DNA from: Caulobacter segnis
Lineage (GTDB): Bacteria; Pseudomonadota; Alphaproteobacteria; Caulobacterales; Caulobacteraceae
NCBI RefSeq assembly: GCF_019931575.1
Contig: NZ_CP082923.1
Span: 1,488,001-1,552,000, forward strand
Direction: 5' to 3'
Length of the DNA: 64,000 nt
Shown: piece after piece, positions 29,916-39,309 of the stretch
How the letters are laid out: the number at the start of each line of letters is the position of its first letter
Numbering within the stretch: position 1 is the stretch's first letter
Program-made: the position numbers and the translations under genes
Notes under the pieces: model-generated
Database searches by the model: none
What the model saw: only the letters and a program-made list of their open reading frames with translations
Told to the model about the DNA's origin: nothing

Positions 29916-30611
29916 ATGACTTTCTGGCGCAACATCGCGAGCATCGCCGCCCGCCGTCTGGATCTGGCCGACTGCACCGAGTGCCCGGCCGGCCTGCCTG
30001 GCGAGGATCCGGCCTTCTCGACCGCGGTGACCGCCCTGGGGGCCAAGCTGGCCAAGGTCGACGGCCGCGCCGATGGGCATGAGTTCACCGCCTTTACCGA
30101 GGTGTTCCAGCCCGACCCGGCGTCCGAGCCGAACATCCACCGCTTCTACGAACTGGCCCGCCAGACCACCCACGGCTTCGAGAGCTACGCCAAGCGGCTG
30201 GCCAAGCGCTATTCCAGCTGCCCGCAGTTGCTGGAGGACGTGGTCGACGGCCTGTTCCACATCGCCAAGTCCGACGGGATCGTGACCCAGGACGAGCTGG
30301 ACTATCTGGAGCGCGTGTCGGACCTGTTCGGCATGTCGCCGCTGGCCTTCCGTCGCCTGCGCGCCACTCACCTGGGCGTCGGGGCCGACGATCCCTACGC
30401 CATCCTGGAAGTGCCGGCCGACGCCGACGACGCCACCGTGCGCAGCGCCTGGAAATCGGCCCTGTCCAGCGCCCACCCCGACCGCGCCCGCGCCCGGGGT
30501 CTGCCCAGCGAGTTCATCGAGGTGGCCGAGGCCAAGGCGGCCGCCATCAACGCCGCCTTCTCGACGGTCATGCGCGAACGGCGGGAACTGGGTCTGGCCG
30601 CAGCAGGTTAA
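29916..30611 (+). CDS. TerB-like plus J-domain protein, DjlA type (231 aa)
   Basis: Residues about 30-150 resemble a TerB/tellurite-resistance helical domain (FSTAVTALGAKLAKVDGRADGHEFTAF, HIAKSDGIVTQDELDYLERV), with acidic pairs expected to bind metal. Residues about 165-225 form a J domain with the HPD motif (SAHPDRAR) needed to stimulate DnaK ATPase. The order TerB then J is that of DjlA-like co-chaperones, but the N-terminal membrane helix of E. coli DjlA is absent, so this one is predicted cytoplasmic. The ATG at 29916 gives the conserved start; no strong ribosome site is visible. Confidence 0.82.
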   Translation: MTFWRNIASIAARRLDLADCTECPAGLPGEDPAFSTAVTALGAKLAKVDGRADGHEFTAFTEVFQPDPASEPNIHRFYELARQTTHGFESYAKRLAKRYSSCPQLLEDVVDGLFHIAKSDGIVTQDELDYLERVSDLFGMSPLAFRRLRATHLGVGADDPYAILEVPADADDATVRSAWKSALSSAHPDRARARGLPSEFIEVAEAKAAAINAAFSTVMRERRELGLAAAG

Positions 30612-30750
30612 GCGAGACAATCTGTCTCGGCCGCGTCCCGTCCCTAAGGGCCGGAAAAGACTTTTCATCCGCGCCCGGCGGGTGTTCAGTTATCATTCAG
30701 CGCTTGTGAACCATCCTCACTGAACCATGAGCGCCGACGAAAGGATCACG

Positions 30751-31026
30751 ATGAGCACGGTCGCTGCTTCGCCCCTGCGGAACCTGGCTTGGATCGCCGG
30801 CGCCCTGGCGACGTCGGCCGCGGTGGTGATCGGCGCGGTGCTCGCGGTGGTGTTCGCCGCCACCGTGGTGGTCGTCGGCTTCATCGGCAGCGCCCTGTTC
30901 GGCGTGGCGGCCTTCGCCCTGCGCGGCCGCAAGCCCGGCAAGCCACAGGCCGACGACGGCCTGATCGAGGCCCGCAACGTCGGCGGCCACTCGTGGGTCG
31001 CCTATGGCTGGAACGAGCGGCCTTAG
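30751..31026 (+). CDS. Small inner-membrane protein (91 aa)
   Basis: AAAGGATCACG precedes the ATG at 30751, which is preferred to the in-frame ATG at 30727 that lacks a ribosome site. One long or two short hydrophobic segments (about residues 12-57, Ala/Val-rich) are followed by a basic and polar tail (RGRKPGKPQ...WVAYGWNERP). No family is recognised. It is flanked downstream by a REP pair. Confidence 0.6.
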   Translation: MSTVAASPLRNLAWIAGALATSAAVVIGAVLAVVFAATVVVVGFIGSALFGVAAFALRGRKPGKPQADDGLIEARNVGGHSWVAYGWNERP

Positions 31027-31040
31027 GGCCAAACTCCGCC

Positions 31041-31135
31041 CATCCCCGCGAAAGCGGGGTTCCAAACTGACTTTGAATCGTCCCAACGCCGTTCATGCGT
31101 TCGGCGCCGCATGGATCCCCGCTTTCGCGGGGATG
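31041..31135. repeat. Inverted pair of REP elements
   Basis: CATCCCCGCGAAAGCGGGG (31041-31059) recurs as its exact reverse complement at 31117-31135, 57 bp apart. Each unit is itself a hairpin (CCCCGC GAAA GCGGGG), so the pair forms a BIME-like unit. A partial copy occurs inside the 3' end of the gene at 37158-37640. Confidence 0.85.
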
Positions 31136-31205
31136 AGCGGTTAGGGGTTGCTCGCGGCGGCGCGCTATCCCATCCTCCCTTTCAAACAAACGTTGGGAGG
31201 CAAGC

Positions 31206-31496
31206 ATGATCGGTGTCGTCGCGACCTTGAAGGTCCAGCCCGAGAAATCCGCGGACTTCGAGAAGGTGTTTCTCGACCTCCAGAACAAGGTGAAGGCCAA
31301 CGAGCCGGGCTGCCTGATGTACCAGCTGACCCGGTCCAAGACCGAAGCCGGCGTCTACAAGGTTCTGGAGCTCTACGCCTCGACCGATGCGCTGAAGCAC
31401 CATGGCGGCACGGACTATTTCAAGGCCGCCGGCGCGGCGATGGGGCCGACCATGGCCGCCGCGCCCGTCATCGAGTATCTCGACGCGGTGGAGTAG
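31206..31496 (+). CDS. Antibiotic biosynthesis monooxygenase (ABM) domain protein (96 aa)
   Basis: This is a single ferredoxin-like ABM domain: VVATLKVQPEKSADFEKVF, then EPGCLMYQLTRSK, YKVLELYASTDALKHHGGTDYFKAA. The conserved His pair before TDYF and the EPGC turn fit the YgiN/ABM family of small cofactor-free mono-oxygenases or quinol-modifying enzymes. GGGAGGCAAGC precedes the ATG. It is followed after 4 bp by the acyl-CoA dehydrogenase gene, so the two are an operon. Confidence 0.85.
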   Translation: MIGVVATLKVQPEKSADFEKVFLDLQNKVKANEPGCLMYQLTRSKTEAGVYKVLELYASTDALKHHGGTDYFKAAGAAMGPTMAAAPVIEYLDAVE

Positions 31497-31500
31497 GGCG

Positions 31501-32712
31501 ATGGATCTGGCCTTCTCGCCCGAGGACCTGGCCTTCCAGAAGGAGGTCCGCGACTGGATCGCGACCGCCTATGACGACGGCCTGAAGACGCAGCTCAGCC
31601 AGTCCAAGAATGGCTATCTCGACAAGGCCGGCCAGGTGGCCTGGCAGAAGAAGCTGGCCGATCGGGGCTGGGCCGCTCCGGACTGGCCAGTCGAGCTGGG
31701 CGGGGCGGGCTTTACGCCCTCGCAGCGCTACATCTTCAACATGGAGATGAGCCTGGCCGGCGTGCCGACCTCCTCACCGATGGGGCTGAAGATGGTCGCG
31801 CCGGTGATCATGGCGTTCGGCTCCGACGCGCAGAAGGCCCAGCATCTGCCGCCCATCCTGAAGTCCGACATCTGGTGGTGCCAGGGCTATTCGGAACCGG
31901 GGTCGGGCTCGGACCTCGCCAGCCTGCAGATGAAGGCGGTTCGAGATGGTGACGACTACGTCCTGAACGGCTCGAAGATCTGGACCACCCACGCCCAGTG
32001 GGCCGATTGGATGTTCTGCCTGGTCCGCACCTCCAGCGAGGGGCGGCCGCAGGAGGGGATCTCGTTCCTGCTGCTGCGCATGGACACGCCGGGGATCCAG
32101 ATCAAGCCGCTGCCCACCCTGGACGGCCCGCCCGACAACGAGCAGGAGATCAACCAGGTCTTCTTCGACAATGTCCGCGTGCCCGTCGCCAACCGCATCG
32201 GCGAGGAGAACAAGGGCTGGACATACGCCAAGTACCTGCTCGAGTTCGAGCGCGGCAACGCCTATGCGCCGGGCCTGATGCACATGCTGAAGAAGGTCAA
32301 GCGCATCGCCGCCCTGGAGCGGGCCGACGACGGCGGGCGACTGATCGACGACGCGGCCTTCCGCGAGAAGATCGCCAATCTGGAGATCCAGGTTGCGGCG
32401 CTGAACGCCACGGAGCTGCGGATCTTCTCGGGCCGCACGACCGGCAAGGCGATCGGCCCGGCCTCGTCGATGCTCAAGTGCGTGGGCTCCGAGCACCAGC
32501 AGGCGATCACCGAGCTGACGCTGGAGGCGGTCGGAACCTACGCCGCGCCGTTCGTCCAGGATCCGTGGAGCCAGACCAACGAGGGGCGGGCTGGACCCGA
32601 CTACGCCGCCCCGGCCGCGCCGGCCTATTTCAACTATCGCAAGGCCTCGATCTACGCGGGCTCGAACGAGATCCAGCGCAACATCATGGCCAAGATGGTG
32701 CTGGGGCTTTGA
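31501..32712 (+). CDS. Acyl-CoA dehydrogenase family protein (403 aa)
   Basis: It has the full acyl-CoA dehydrogenase layout: an N-terminal helical domain (FSPEDLAFQKEVRDWI), a middle beta domain with the FAD motif WWCQGYSEPGSGSDLASL and KIWTTHAQWADWMFCLVRT, and a C-terminal helical domain ending in IYAGSNEIQRNIMAKMVLGL. It belongs to the group with large substrates that includes sterol and branched-chain side-chain enzymes; the exact substrate is not known. It oxidises acyl-CoA to the 2-enoyl form and passes electrons to ETF. Confidence 0.87.
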   Translation: MDLAFSPEDLAFQKEVRDWIATAYDDGLKTQLSQSKNGYLDKAGQVAWQKKLADRGWAAPDWPVELGGAGFTPSQRYIFNMEMSLAGVPTSSPMGLKMVAPVIMAFGSDAQKAQHLPPILKSDIWWCQGYSEPGSGSDLASLQMKAVRDGDDYVLNGSKIWTTHAQWADWMFCLVRTSSEGRPQEGISFLLLRMDTPGIQIKPLPTLDGPPDNEQEINQVFFDNVRVPVANRIGEENKGWTYAKYLLEFERGNAYAPGLMHMLKKVKRIAALERADDGGRLIDDAAFREKIANLEIQVAALNATELRIFSGRTTGKAIGPASSMLKCVGSEHQQAITELTLEAVGTYAAPFVQDPWSQTNEGRAGPDYAAPAAPAYFNYRKASIYAGSNEIQRNIMAKMVLGL

Positions 32713-32800
32713 GGCGGGCGCCGCCCTAGTTTTTCTGTGTGGCGTCGGGTGCGAACAAGTGTTTGGATCGCGCGCAACCTATTCTGTTCCGGAACGCTCC

Positions 32801-33892
<1,092 letters not shown>

Positions 33893-33907
33893 GCGGTGAT
33901 GAAAATC

Positions 33908-33928
33908 CTCCCCCGCATCGCGGGGGAG
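33908..33928. terminator. GC hairpin between convergent genes
   Basis: CTCCCCCGC and GCGGGGGAG form a 9-bp stem with loop ATC. It lies between the stops of the OYE gene (plus) and the SDR gene (minus). There is no T run, so it may be a REP-derived boundary rather than a classic terminator. Confidence 0.5.
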
Positions 33929-33936
33929 AATCTTGG

Positions 33937-34716
33937 TCAAGCGATCGTCGTGACCAGGCCGCCCTCGGCCTTCAGCGACGCGCCGTTGGTGGCCGCCGAC
34001 AGGGGGCTGGCGACATAGGCGACCAGGCTGGCGATTTCCTGGGGCTCGATCATCCGCTGCAGCAGCGACGACGAGCGGTGCTTGGCGAAGAACTCGGCCT
34101 CGTGCTCGGCCGTCGTGCCCTCGGGATTGCTCGACACGCTCTTGAGGAAGTCGGCGATGGCCTCGGCGCGGGTCGGGCCGGGAAGGACCGAGTTGACCGT
34201 GACGCCGGTGCCCTTGGTCTGCTGGGCCATGCCGCGCGCGACCGCCAACTGGGCGCTCTTGGTCATGCCGTAGTGGACCATCTCGCCGGGGATCGCCAGG
34301 CCGGACTCCGACGAGATGAAGATCACCCGGCCCCAGTTGCGTTCCAGCATGCCGGGGAAGTAGCCGCGCGACAGGCGCACGCCGCTCATCACATTGACCT
34401 CGAACAGGTGCAGCCAGTCCTCGTCGGGGATGTCGGCGAAGGCCTTCATCTCGTAGATGCCCAGGTTGTTGACCAGGATGTCGACGTTGGGGACGGCCTT
34501 GAGGATCGCCGCCGCGCCCTCGGCGGTCGCCGCGTCGGCCAGCACGCCCTCGACCTTGCCGCCGATACTGGCGACGGCCTTGTCCAGCTTGCCCTGGCTG
34601 CGGCCGGTGACGAACACCTTGGCGCCCTCTGCGGCGAGGGTGCGCGCGATCTCCAGGCCGATCCCGGCCGTCGCGCCGGTCACCAGCGCGGTCTTGTCGT
34701 TCAGTTTCAGGTCCAT
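33937..34716 (-). CDS. Short-chain dehydrogenase/reductase (259 aa)
   Basis: A classical SDR: cofactor motif TGATAGIG at about residues 14-21, NNLG at about 84, catalytic Ser in FISSES, and YGMTK (Tyr and Lys). Arg in VTGRSQGK suggests NADP preference. The C-terminal segment with an AEHEAEFFAKHRSSSL insertion is seen in a subset of SDRs. The substrate is not known. The ATG lies at 34716. Confidence 0.87.
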   Translation of the reverse strand: MDLKLNDKTALVTGATAGIGLEIARTLAAEGAKVFVTGRSQGKLDKAVASIGGKVEGVLADAATAEGAAAILKAVPNVDILVNNLGIYEMKAFADIPDEDWLHLFEVNVMSGVRLSRGYFPGMLERNWGRVIFISSESGLAIPGEMVHYGMTKSAQLAVARGMAQQTKGTGVTVNSVLPGPTRAEAIADFLKSVSSNPEGTTAEHEAEFFAKHRSSSLLQRMIEPQEIASLVAYVASPLSAATNGASLKAEGGLVTTIA

Positions 34717-34811
34717 CGCTGGGCTCCATTGTTTGACGGAGCTTCAGATGGGGCCCCGGCGCCGCCAGACTACGCCGCCGCCAGGACCAGCTCTTGTGAA
34801 TTCAAGTCATC

Positions 34812-35723
34812 CTAGGCGTTGAAGTTCAGCTTCAGCCCCGGGCGCGGCCAGCGGGTCTTGTAGAGCTTGCCGGTGCCCGAGGCCGTGATCCAGGCGTCGC
34901 GCATGTCGGCCCCGCCGAAGCAGATGTTGGTCACGATCACGTCCGGGAAGGCGTAGTGCTCGGTCGAACCGTCCGGGTCGAAGGCGGTGATGCCGCCGTT
35001 GATGATCGTCGCCACGCAGACCTTGCCGCCGGCCTCGACCGCCAGGCTGTCCAGCAGCTGGTAGCCCGGCAGGTTGCAGACCACGTTTCCCGGCTGCAGC
35101 GGCGCGGGGTCGGCCAGGACGCCGGGCGCGGTCACGTCGAACGACCACAGTCGCCCCAGCATGGTGTCGGCCATGTAGACCGTCTTCTCGTCGGGCGAGA
35201 GGCCCACGCCGTTGGGCGAGACGAAGTGGTCGCGCCAGCGGACGATCTTCGAGCCGTCGGGCAGGGCATAGTAAAGAGCGCCGTACTTCTTGCCGTCGGG
35301 CGTCGAGCAGCCGTGGTCGGTGAACCAGAAGCCGCCCTGCTTGTCGAAGACCAGGTCGTTGGGCCCGACCAGTTTCTTGCCGTCGCACTCGGTGTAGAGC
35401 GTCGTGACCGCGCCAGTCGCGAGATCCACGCGCTGGATCGAACCCCCCTCGTGTGTCGGCGGGGTAGGACCGGGGATGTTCAGTCCGTTGGCCTCGAAGA
35501 AGGCGAAGCTGCCGCCGTTGTTGGTGACATAGATCGCACCGTCCGGGCCGATCGCCGCGCCGTTCGGGCCGCCGCCCGTCTGGGCCACCGTCTCCTTGCG
35601 GCCGTCGGGCCAGATCCGGGTCAGGCGCTGGCCCTGGATCTCGGTGAGGATCACCGAACCGTCGGCCATAGCGATCGGACCCTCGGGGAATTGCAGACCG
35701 TCAGTGACCAGTTGGATGTCCAT
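34812..35723 (-). CDS. SMP-30/gluconolactonase-like beta-propeller protein (303 aa)
   Basis: A six-bladed propeller of the SGL family: FPEGPIAMADGSVILTEI carries the metal-binding Glu, GGGPNGAAIGPDGAIYVTNNGG and VGPNDLVFDKQGGFWFTDHG carry the Asn and other site residues, and SPNGVGLSPDEKTVYMADT supplies the catalytic Asp. These enzymes open sugar or other lactones with Ca2+ or Zn2+. GGAGGAGACGCATC precedes the ATG at 35723; a longer reading adds a non-conserved Arg-rich segment. It is probably monocistronic. Confidence 0.85.
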   Translation of the reverse strand: MDIQLVTDGLQFPEGPIAMADGSVILTEIQGQRLTRIWPDGRKETVAQTGGGPNGAAIGPDGAIYVTNNGGSFAFFEANGLNIPGPTPPTHEGGSIQRVDLATGAVTTLYTECDGKKLVGPNDLVFDKQGGFWFTDHGCSTPDGKKYGALYYALPDGSKIVRWRDHFVSPNGVGLSPDEKTVYMADTMLGRLWSFDVTAPGVLADPAPLQPGNVVCNLPGYQLLDSLAVEAGGKVCVATIINGGITAFDPDGSTEHYAFPDVIVTNICFGGADMRDAWITASGTGKLYKTRWPRPGLKLNFNA

Positions 35724-36074
35724 GATGCGTCTCCTCCGCGCCTCTGGTGGGCGTTGGCGAAGACTATAAACGCCCGTTTGAACCTGGCGAGGGTTCCGTT
35801 CGGCGAACCGTGTCGCGCGAGCCACAGCAACCGGCGCGCGTGCGAGAACGGTGTTCGCGGGCCTTGTCGCGAGTCGGGGATCGTGGGATCAGCCCGCCTC
35901 CACCTGAGCTCCAGGAGCCGATCCGCCGCATGACTCTCGCCGCCGCCCAGACCAACGCACCGCCGAAGGCGGGTTGGCGCGCGCCGTCGAAGTCGCGTTG
36001 CCGCCGATCCGCCGCCCGCACCCCGCGCACCTACCGCTAGCCGCGGCCGCTCCGGCCGCCGCCGGAGCTCTTCG
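35724..36074. other. Intergenic region with promoter dyad and doubtful small ORF
   Basis: This 350-bp gap separates divergent genes. AAACGCCCGTTT (35768-35779) is an inverted repeat beside ACTATAAA and probably belongs to the lactonase promoter or operator. A 36-codon ORF lies at 35930-36040. Nothing else is supported. Confidence 0.5.
35930..36040 (+). CDS. Doubtful small Arg-rich ORF (36 aa)
   Basis: ATG at 35930 is preceded by CCAGGAGCCG, at wide spacing. The product starts MTLAAAQTNAPPKAG and becomes very Arg-rich and basic at the end. It lies 34 bp before the PcfJ-like gene and could be a leader or co-expressed small protein. GC-rich sequence easily yields such frames by chance, so confidence is low. 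Confidence 0.25.
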   Translation: MTLAAAQTNAPPKAGWRAPSKSRCRRSAARTPRTYR

Positions 36075-37094
36075 ATGACCGTCCAGTCTCTCGCGAGTTC
36101 GACCCTGGTCGCCTCGCCCCTGCTGCGCCTGATCGCGCCGCCCTATGCCGAGGTGCTGGCCGCCCTGTGGCCCGCGCCGCACGCGCCGTTCGTCACCGCG
36201 ACGGCGGCGCGACGCCACCTGATCTGCCTGATGCTGGCCGCTGAACCGTTGGGCGGTCCGCCGATCGACGTCACACGACTGATGGACCTGCCGATGCGTA
36301 AGGCCATCCGCCTGGCCCTGGAGGACGTCGCTCCCGACGGTCTGCGCCGAGCGCTGGAGCATCTGGGCGAGATCGCCTGGGCGCCCGAGGACTATCGCGC
36401 CCTGGTCCATCTGCTGGCCGACCCGGCGCCGGCCAAGACCCTGCGCCACGCCGAGGCGATCACGCCCGATCTCGTGCGCGCCCTGGCGGCGTTGCCCGCG
36501 GACCTGCGCGAGGTCGGCGGCGTGGCCCTGCGCGTCACCCCGGCCCAGGCTGCGCTGCTGGCCGAGGCCCACGCGGTGCTGGCCAGGCGGCTGACGCCCG
36601 ATCTGTTGGCCCAGCGCGTGGCGGCCTGGGGCCATGTCCCGACGCCCAAGGCGCTGTTCAGCCTGGTCGCCGACGACTTCCGCCGCGAACTGCCGCCGCC
36701 GCCCCATCCGGGCACCGAGCGTCTGCGGCCGCTGGAGACCGCTGCCGCCATCCGCGATGCGGCCCGCCGCTACCGCAACTGCCTGGCCAACTATGTCGAC
36801 TACGCCGTCGACCGGCAGAGCGCGATCTACGAGTGGCTGCCCGCGCCGGGCGCCGTCGTCGAGCTGACGCCCGATGCGTTCTTTGGTTGGCGGCTGGACC
36901 AGGCGCGGCTGGAGAACAACAAGTCCGTCGACGAGGCTACTCGCGAGGCGATCGTCGCTGAACTGCGCGGCATGGGCGTCCATGTCGGCCGCAGCGCCTG
37001 GCAGATCCGCCGGGCCCTGGAGCGCGCGGCTTCGCCGAAGTTCGAACTGGAGACCGTGGACGCGGCCATCGCCGACTACTTCACGGACGACTAG
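36075..37094 (+). CDS. Conserved hypothetical protein with PcfJ-like C-terminal part (339 aa)
   Basis: No signal peptide or membrane segment is present. The N-terminal 200 residues are helical and Ala/Leu-rich. The C-terminal region has the pattern of PcfJ-like proteins: AAIRDAARRYRNCLANYVDYAV, IYEWL, VVELTPDAFFGWRLDQARLENNKSVD, then AIVAELRGMGV. The Cys and Tyr spacing and the N-rich ARLENN motif are the best clues. PcfJ relatives are widespread on plasmids and chromosomes but lack a settled function. ATG at 36075 follows GGAGCTCTTCG. Confidence 0.65.
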   Translation: MTVQSLASSTLVASPLLRLIAPPYAEVLAALWPAPHAPFVTATAARRHLICLMLAAEPLGGPPIDVTRLMDLPMRKAIRLALEDVAPDGLRRALEHLGEIAWAPEDYRALVHLLADPAPAKTLRHAEAITPDLVRALAALPADLREVGGVALRVTPAQAALLAEAHAVLARRLTPDLLAQRVAAWGHVPTPKALFSLVADDFRRELPPPPHPGTERLRPLETAAAIRDAARRYRNCLANYVDYAVDRQSAIYEWLPAPGAVVELTPDAFFGWRLDQARLENNKSVDEATREAIVAELRGMGVHVGRSAWQIRRALERAASPKFELETVDAAIADYFTDD

Positions 37095-37157
37095 GCCTTG
37101 CGCCCGCCACGTTTTCGCGGTGAGCGTGGGCCAAAGTACCGATAGGGGATTCTAGTG

Positions 37158-37640
37158 ATGCGGAGATCAATGGCGGCGATCGCGGCGGTAGGCCTGATGA
37201 CCACAGGCTGCGCGGCCTTGCCCTCTGCTCCGTGGTCCAAACCCGCGGCCATGCCGACGCGGCCCAGCTGCCCGGCGATGAAGACCGAGACCTGGAAGCC
37301 GGTCGTCGACGGCGCGGTCCACAAGACCTTCGATCGCGATCTTCAGAAGCGGTTCGGCGACACGGCGGTCCATACGCGGATCGCCTGGAGCAAGAACGAC
37401 AAGGGCGACACCGTGATCACCGCCCTGCGCATCGGTCCGGCCAAGTACGCCATGCCCGAGCCCGGCAAGGGCGGCGAGGTCGAGGTCGTGTTCAAGCCCT
37501 GCACGGGCAAGCACCTGAAGACGCGCAAGCTGGCCAATCTGGAGAAGCAGCCCAAGCTGGTGTCGGGTGGAGGCGTTTCGACTCCCGAACAGCGTCCATC
37601 CCCGCGAAAGCGCGGACTGAAATGGCCTTGGAAATCGTAG
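37158..37640 (+). CDS. Small lipoprotein with REP-derived C-terminus (160 aa)
   Basis: MRRSMAAIAAVGLMTTGC ends in a lipobox, so Cys18 should be lipidated. The mature part contains a domain with two further Cys (RPSCPAMKTETWKPVVDGAVHKTFDRD... and VVFKPCTGKHL). The last roughly 20 residues (RPSPRKRGLKWPWKS) are encoded by a partial REP unit (CATCCCCGCGAAAGCG) and are probably not ancestral. A GTG one codon upstream is an alternative start. The function is unknown. Confidence 0.65.
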   Translation: MRRSMAAIAAVGLMTTGCAALPSAPWSKPAAMPTRPSCPAMKTETWKPVVDGAVHKTFDRDLQKRFGDTAVHTRIAWSKNDKGDTVITALRIGPAKYAMPEPGKGGEVEVVFKPCTGKHLKTRKLANLEKQPKLVSGGGVSTPEQRPSPRKRGLKWPWKS

Positions 37641-37662
37641 GGGCGCGGCGCTAGCGCCGCAC

Positions 37663-38181
37663 TCAGCGGCGCTCCAACACCCGGAATACGAAGGCGTGGT
37701 CGTCGCCTTCGCCGGCGGGGTGCTCCTCGCGGCGGACCTCGGTCCAGGCGCTCTCGTCGAAGTCGGGGAAGCGGACGTCGCCCTCGACCTCGGCGGCGAC
37801 CTCGGTCAGGTACAGGCGCTTGGCTTTCGGCAAGGCCAGCTCGAACAGGGCGCGGCCGCCGATCACGCAGACCTCCTCGACGCCGTCGTCGGCCGCCTGT
37901 TCCTTGGCGATCTCGACGGCCTCCATCCAGGTCTCGCAGGCCAGCGCGCCCTGCGGTTCGAAGCTCTGGTCGCGAGACAGGACAATGTTGGTGCGGCCGG
38001 GCAGGGGCTTGCGAGGCAAGCTGTCCCAGGTCTTGCGGCCCATGATGATCGGCTTGCCCAGGGTGCAGGCCTTGAAGATCGCCAGATCGGACTTCAGCCG
38101 CCAGGGAAGATCGTTGTCCCGACCGATCACGCCGTTGGCGGCGCGGGCGACGGGGCCGACGGTGAGGATGGGAGCGCTCAT
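37663..38181 (-). CDS. folA: Dihydrofolate reductase (172 aa)
   Basis: Typical chromosomal DHFR: GVIGRDNDLPWRLKSDLAIFKACTLGKPIIMGRKTWDSLP includes the active-site Asp and the NADPH-binding Arg/Lys. IVLSR, VIGGRALFELALPKAKRLYLTEV and the C-terminal strand FVFRVLERR complete the fold. It regenerates tetrahydrofolate used by ThyA, whose gene lies on the same strand 1.1 kb upstream. Confidence 0.93.
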   Translation of the reverse strand: MSAPILTVGPVARAANGVIGRDNDLPWRLKSDLAIFKACTLGKPIIMGRKTWDSLPRKPLPGRTNIVLSRDQSFEPQGALACETWMEAVEIAKEQAADDGVEEVCVIGGRALFELALPKAKRLYLTEVAAEVEGDVRFPDFDESAWTEVRREEHPAGEGDDHAFVFRVLERR

Positions 38182-38244
38182 GCGTCCTGATTAGCGGGCC
38201 GTCCGCGCCGGCGCCAGACGTCGTGGCTTGATCGAAACCTTATC

Positions 38245-38254
38245 AGTGATCACT
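38245..38254. promoter_or_regulatory. Short palindrome between folA and the oxidoreductase
   Basis: AGTGATCACT is a perfect 10-bp palindrome in the 105-bp divergent gap. It may be half of a TetR- or MarR-type operator; nothing more can be supported. Confidence 0.3.
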
Positions 38255-38286
38255 CTCGTCCGGGAAGAGAAACCTGGGAGGGCGTG

Positions 38287-39309
38287 ATGTCGACCACGGC
38301 GTTCGAGATGCACATGGCCCGCACGGGCGGCGCCGAGGTCCTGAAGGGGCGCGAGGTCAGCTTGCCGCCGCCGGGGCCGGGCGAGGCGCGGGTGGCGATC
38401 GAGGCCGCAGGCGTCGCCTTCGCCGACATCGTCATGCGCACAGGATTCTATCCTGGCGTGAAGGCCCCGGCGACGCCGGGCTACGACTTCGTGGGTCGGA
38501 TCGAGGCGCTGGGACCGGGCGTCGAGGGCTTCGCGGTCGGCCAGCGCGTGGCGGCCCTGACCGTGACCGGCTCCTACGCCACGCGCCGCAACATCGAGGC
38601 CCGCTTCCTGGTCGCCGCCCCCGAGGACGCGCCGGCCGAGGTCCTGGTCGCGGGCGTGCTGAACGGACTGACGGCGTGGCAGATGTTTCACCGTGTCGCC
38701 GGTTCGGTGGCGGGCGAGTGGGTGCTGGTGCACGGCGCGGCCGGCGGCGTCGGCGGCCTCCTGCTGGAGCTGGCGCGGCTGGCCGGCGTCAAGGCGATCG
38801 GGACCGCCTCGGCGGGCAAGCGCGCCGAGGTCGAGGCCAAGGGCGGCGTCCATGTCGACTACCGCGCCGAACCGGTGGCCGAGCGGGCGATCGCCTTGTC
38901 GGGCGGCGGGGTGGTGGCGGCCTTCGACCATGTCGGCGGTCCGCACCTGAAGAAGGCGTCGCTGGCCGCCCTGCGCGCGGGCGGGACGGCGGTGCTCTAC
39001 GGCGGCTATGACGCCACCCGGGGCGGCAAGGCGCGGCCCGACGCCATGCTGAAGATGCTGCTGGCCGACCGGCTCTCGGCCCTGGGCCTGTTCAGCGGCA
39101 GCCGGGGCGTGGTGGGCTATAACGTGACGTCGTGGCGCGATGCGCGGCCCGAGGCCTACCGCCAGGACCTGACCAAGGTGCTGGGCCTGATCGGCGAGGG
39201 CGTCATCCAGCCGAGGGTCGCCAAGGTGCTGCCGCTCTCGGAGGCGGGCGAGGCGCAGGCGCTGCTGCAGTCGGCCAAGCTGGCCGGGAAGATCGTGCTG
39301 AGGCCCTAG
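38287..39309 (+). CDS. Zinc-independent medium-chain (quinone-oxidoreductase-like) dehydrogenase (340 aa)
   Basis: The QOR-type MDR fold shows [26 protein letters not shown] at the start, no catalytic or structural zinc cysteine cluster, and an NADPH-binding Rossmann motif [20 protein letters not shown] at about residue 155. Members reduce quinones or enones with NADPH. GGGAGG lies before the ATG at 38287 (GTG one codon upstream is possible). The gene sits between folA and thyA on the other strand and shares its CTAG stop overlap with thyA. Confidence 0.85.
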   Translation: MSTTAFEMHMARTGGAEVLKGREVSLPPPGPGEARVAIEAAGVAFADIVMRTGFYPGVKAPATPGYDFVGRIEALGPGVEGFAVGQRVAALTVTGSYATRRNIEARFLVAAPEDAPAEVLVAGVLNGLTAWQMFHRVAGSVAGEWVLVHGAAGGVGGLLLELARLAGVKAIGTASAGKRAEVEAKGGVHVDYRAEPVAERAIALSGGGVVAAFDHVGGPHLKKASLAALRAGGTAVLYGGYDATRGGKARPDAMLKMLLADRLSALGLFSGSRGVVGYNVTSWRDARPEAYRQDLTKVLGLIGEGVIQPRVAKVLPLSEAGEAQALLQSAKLAGKIVLRP

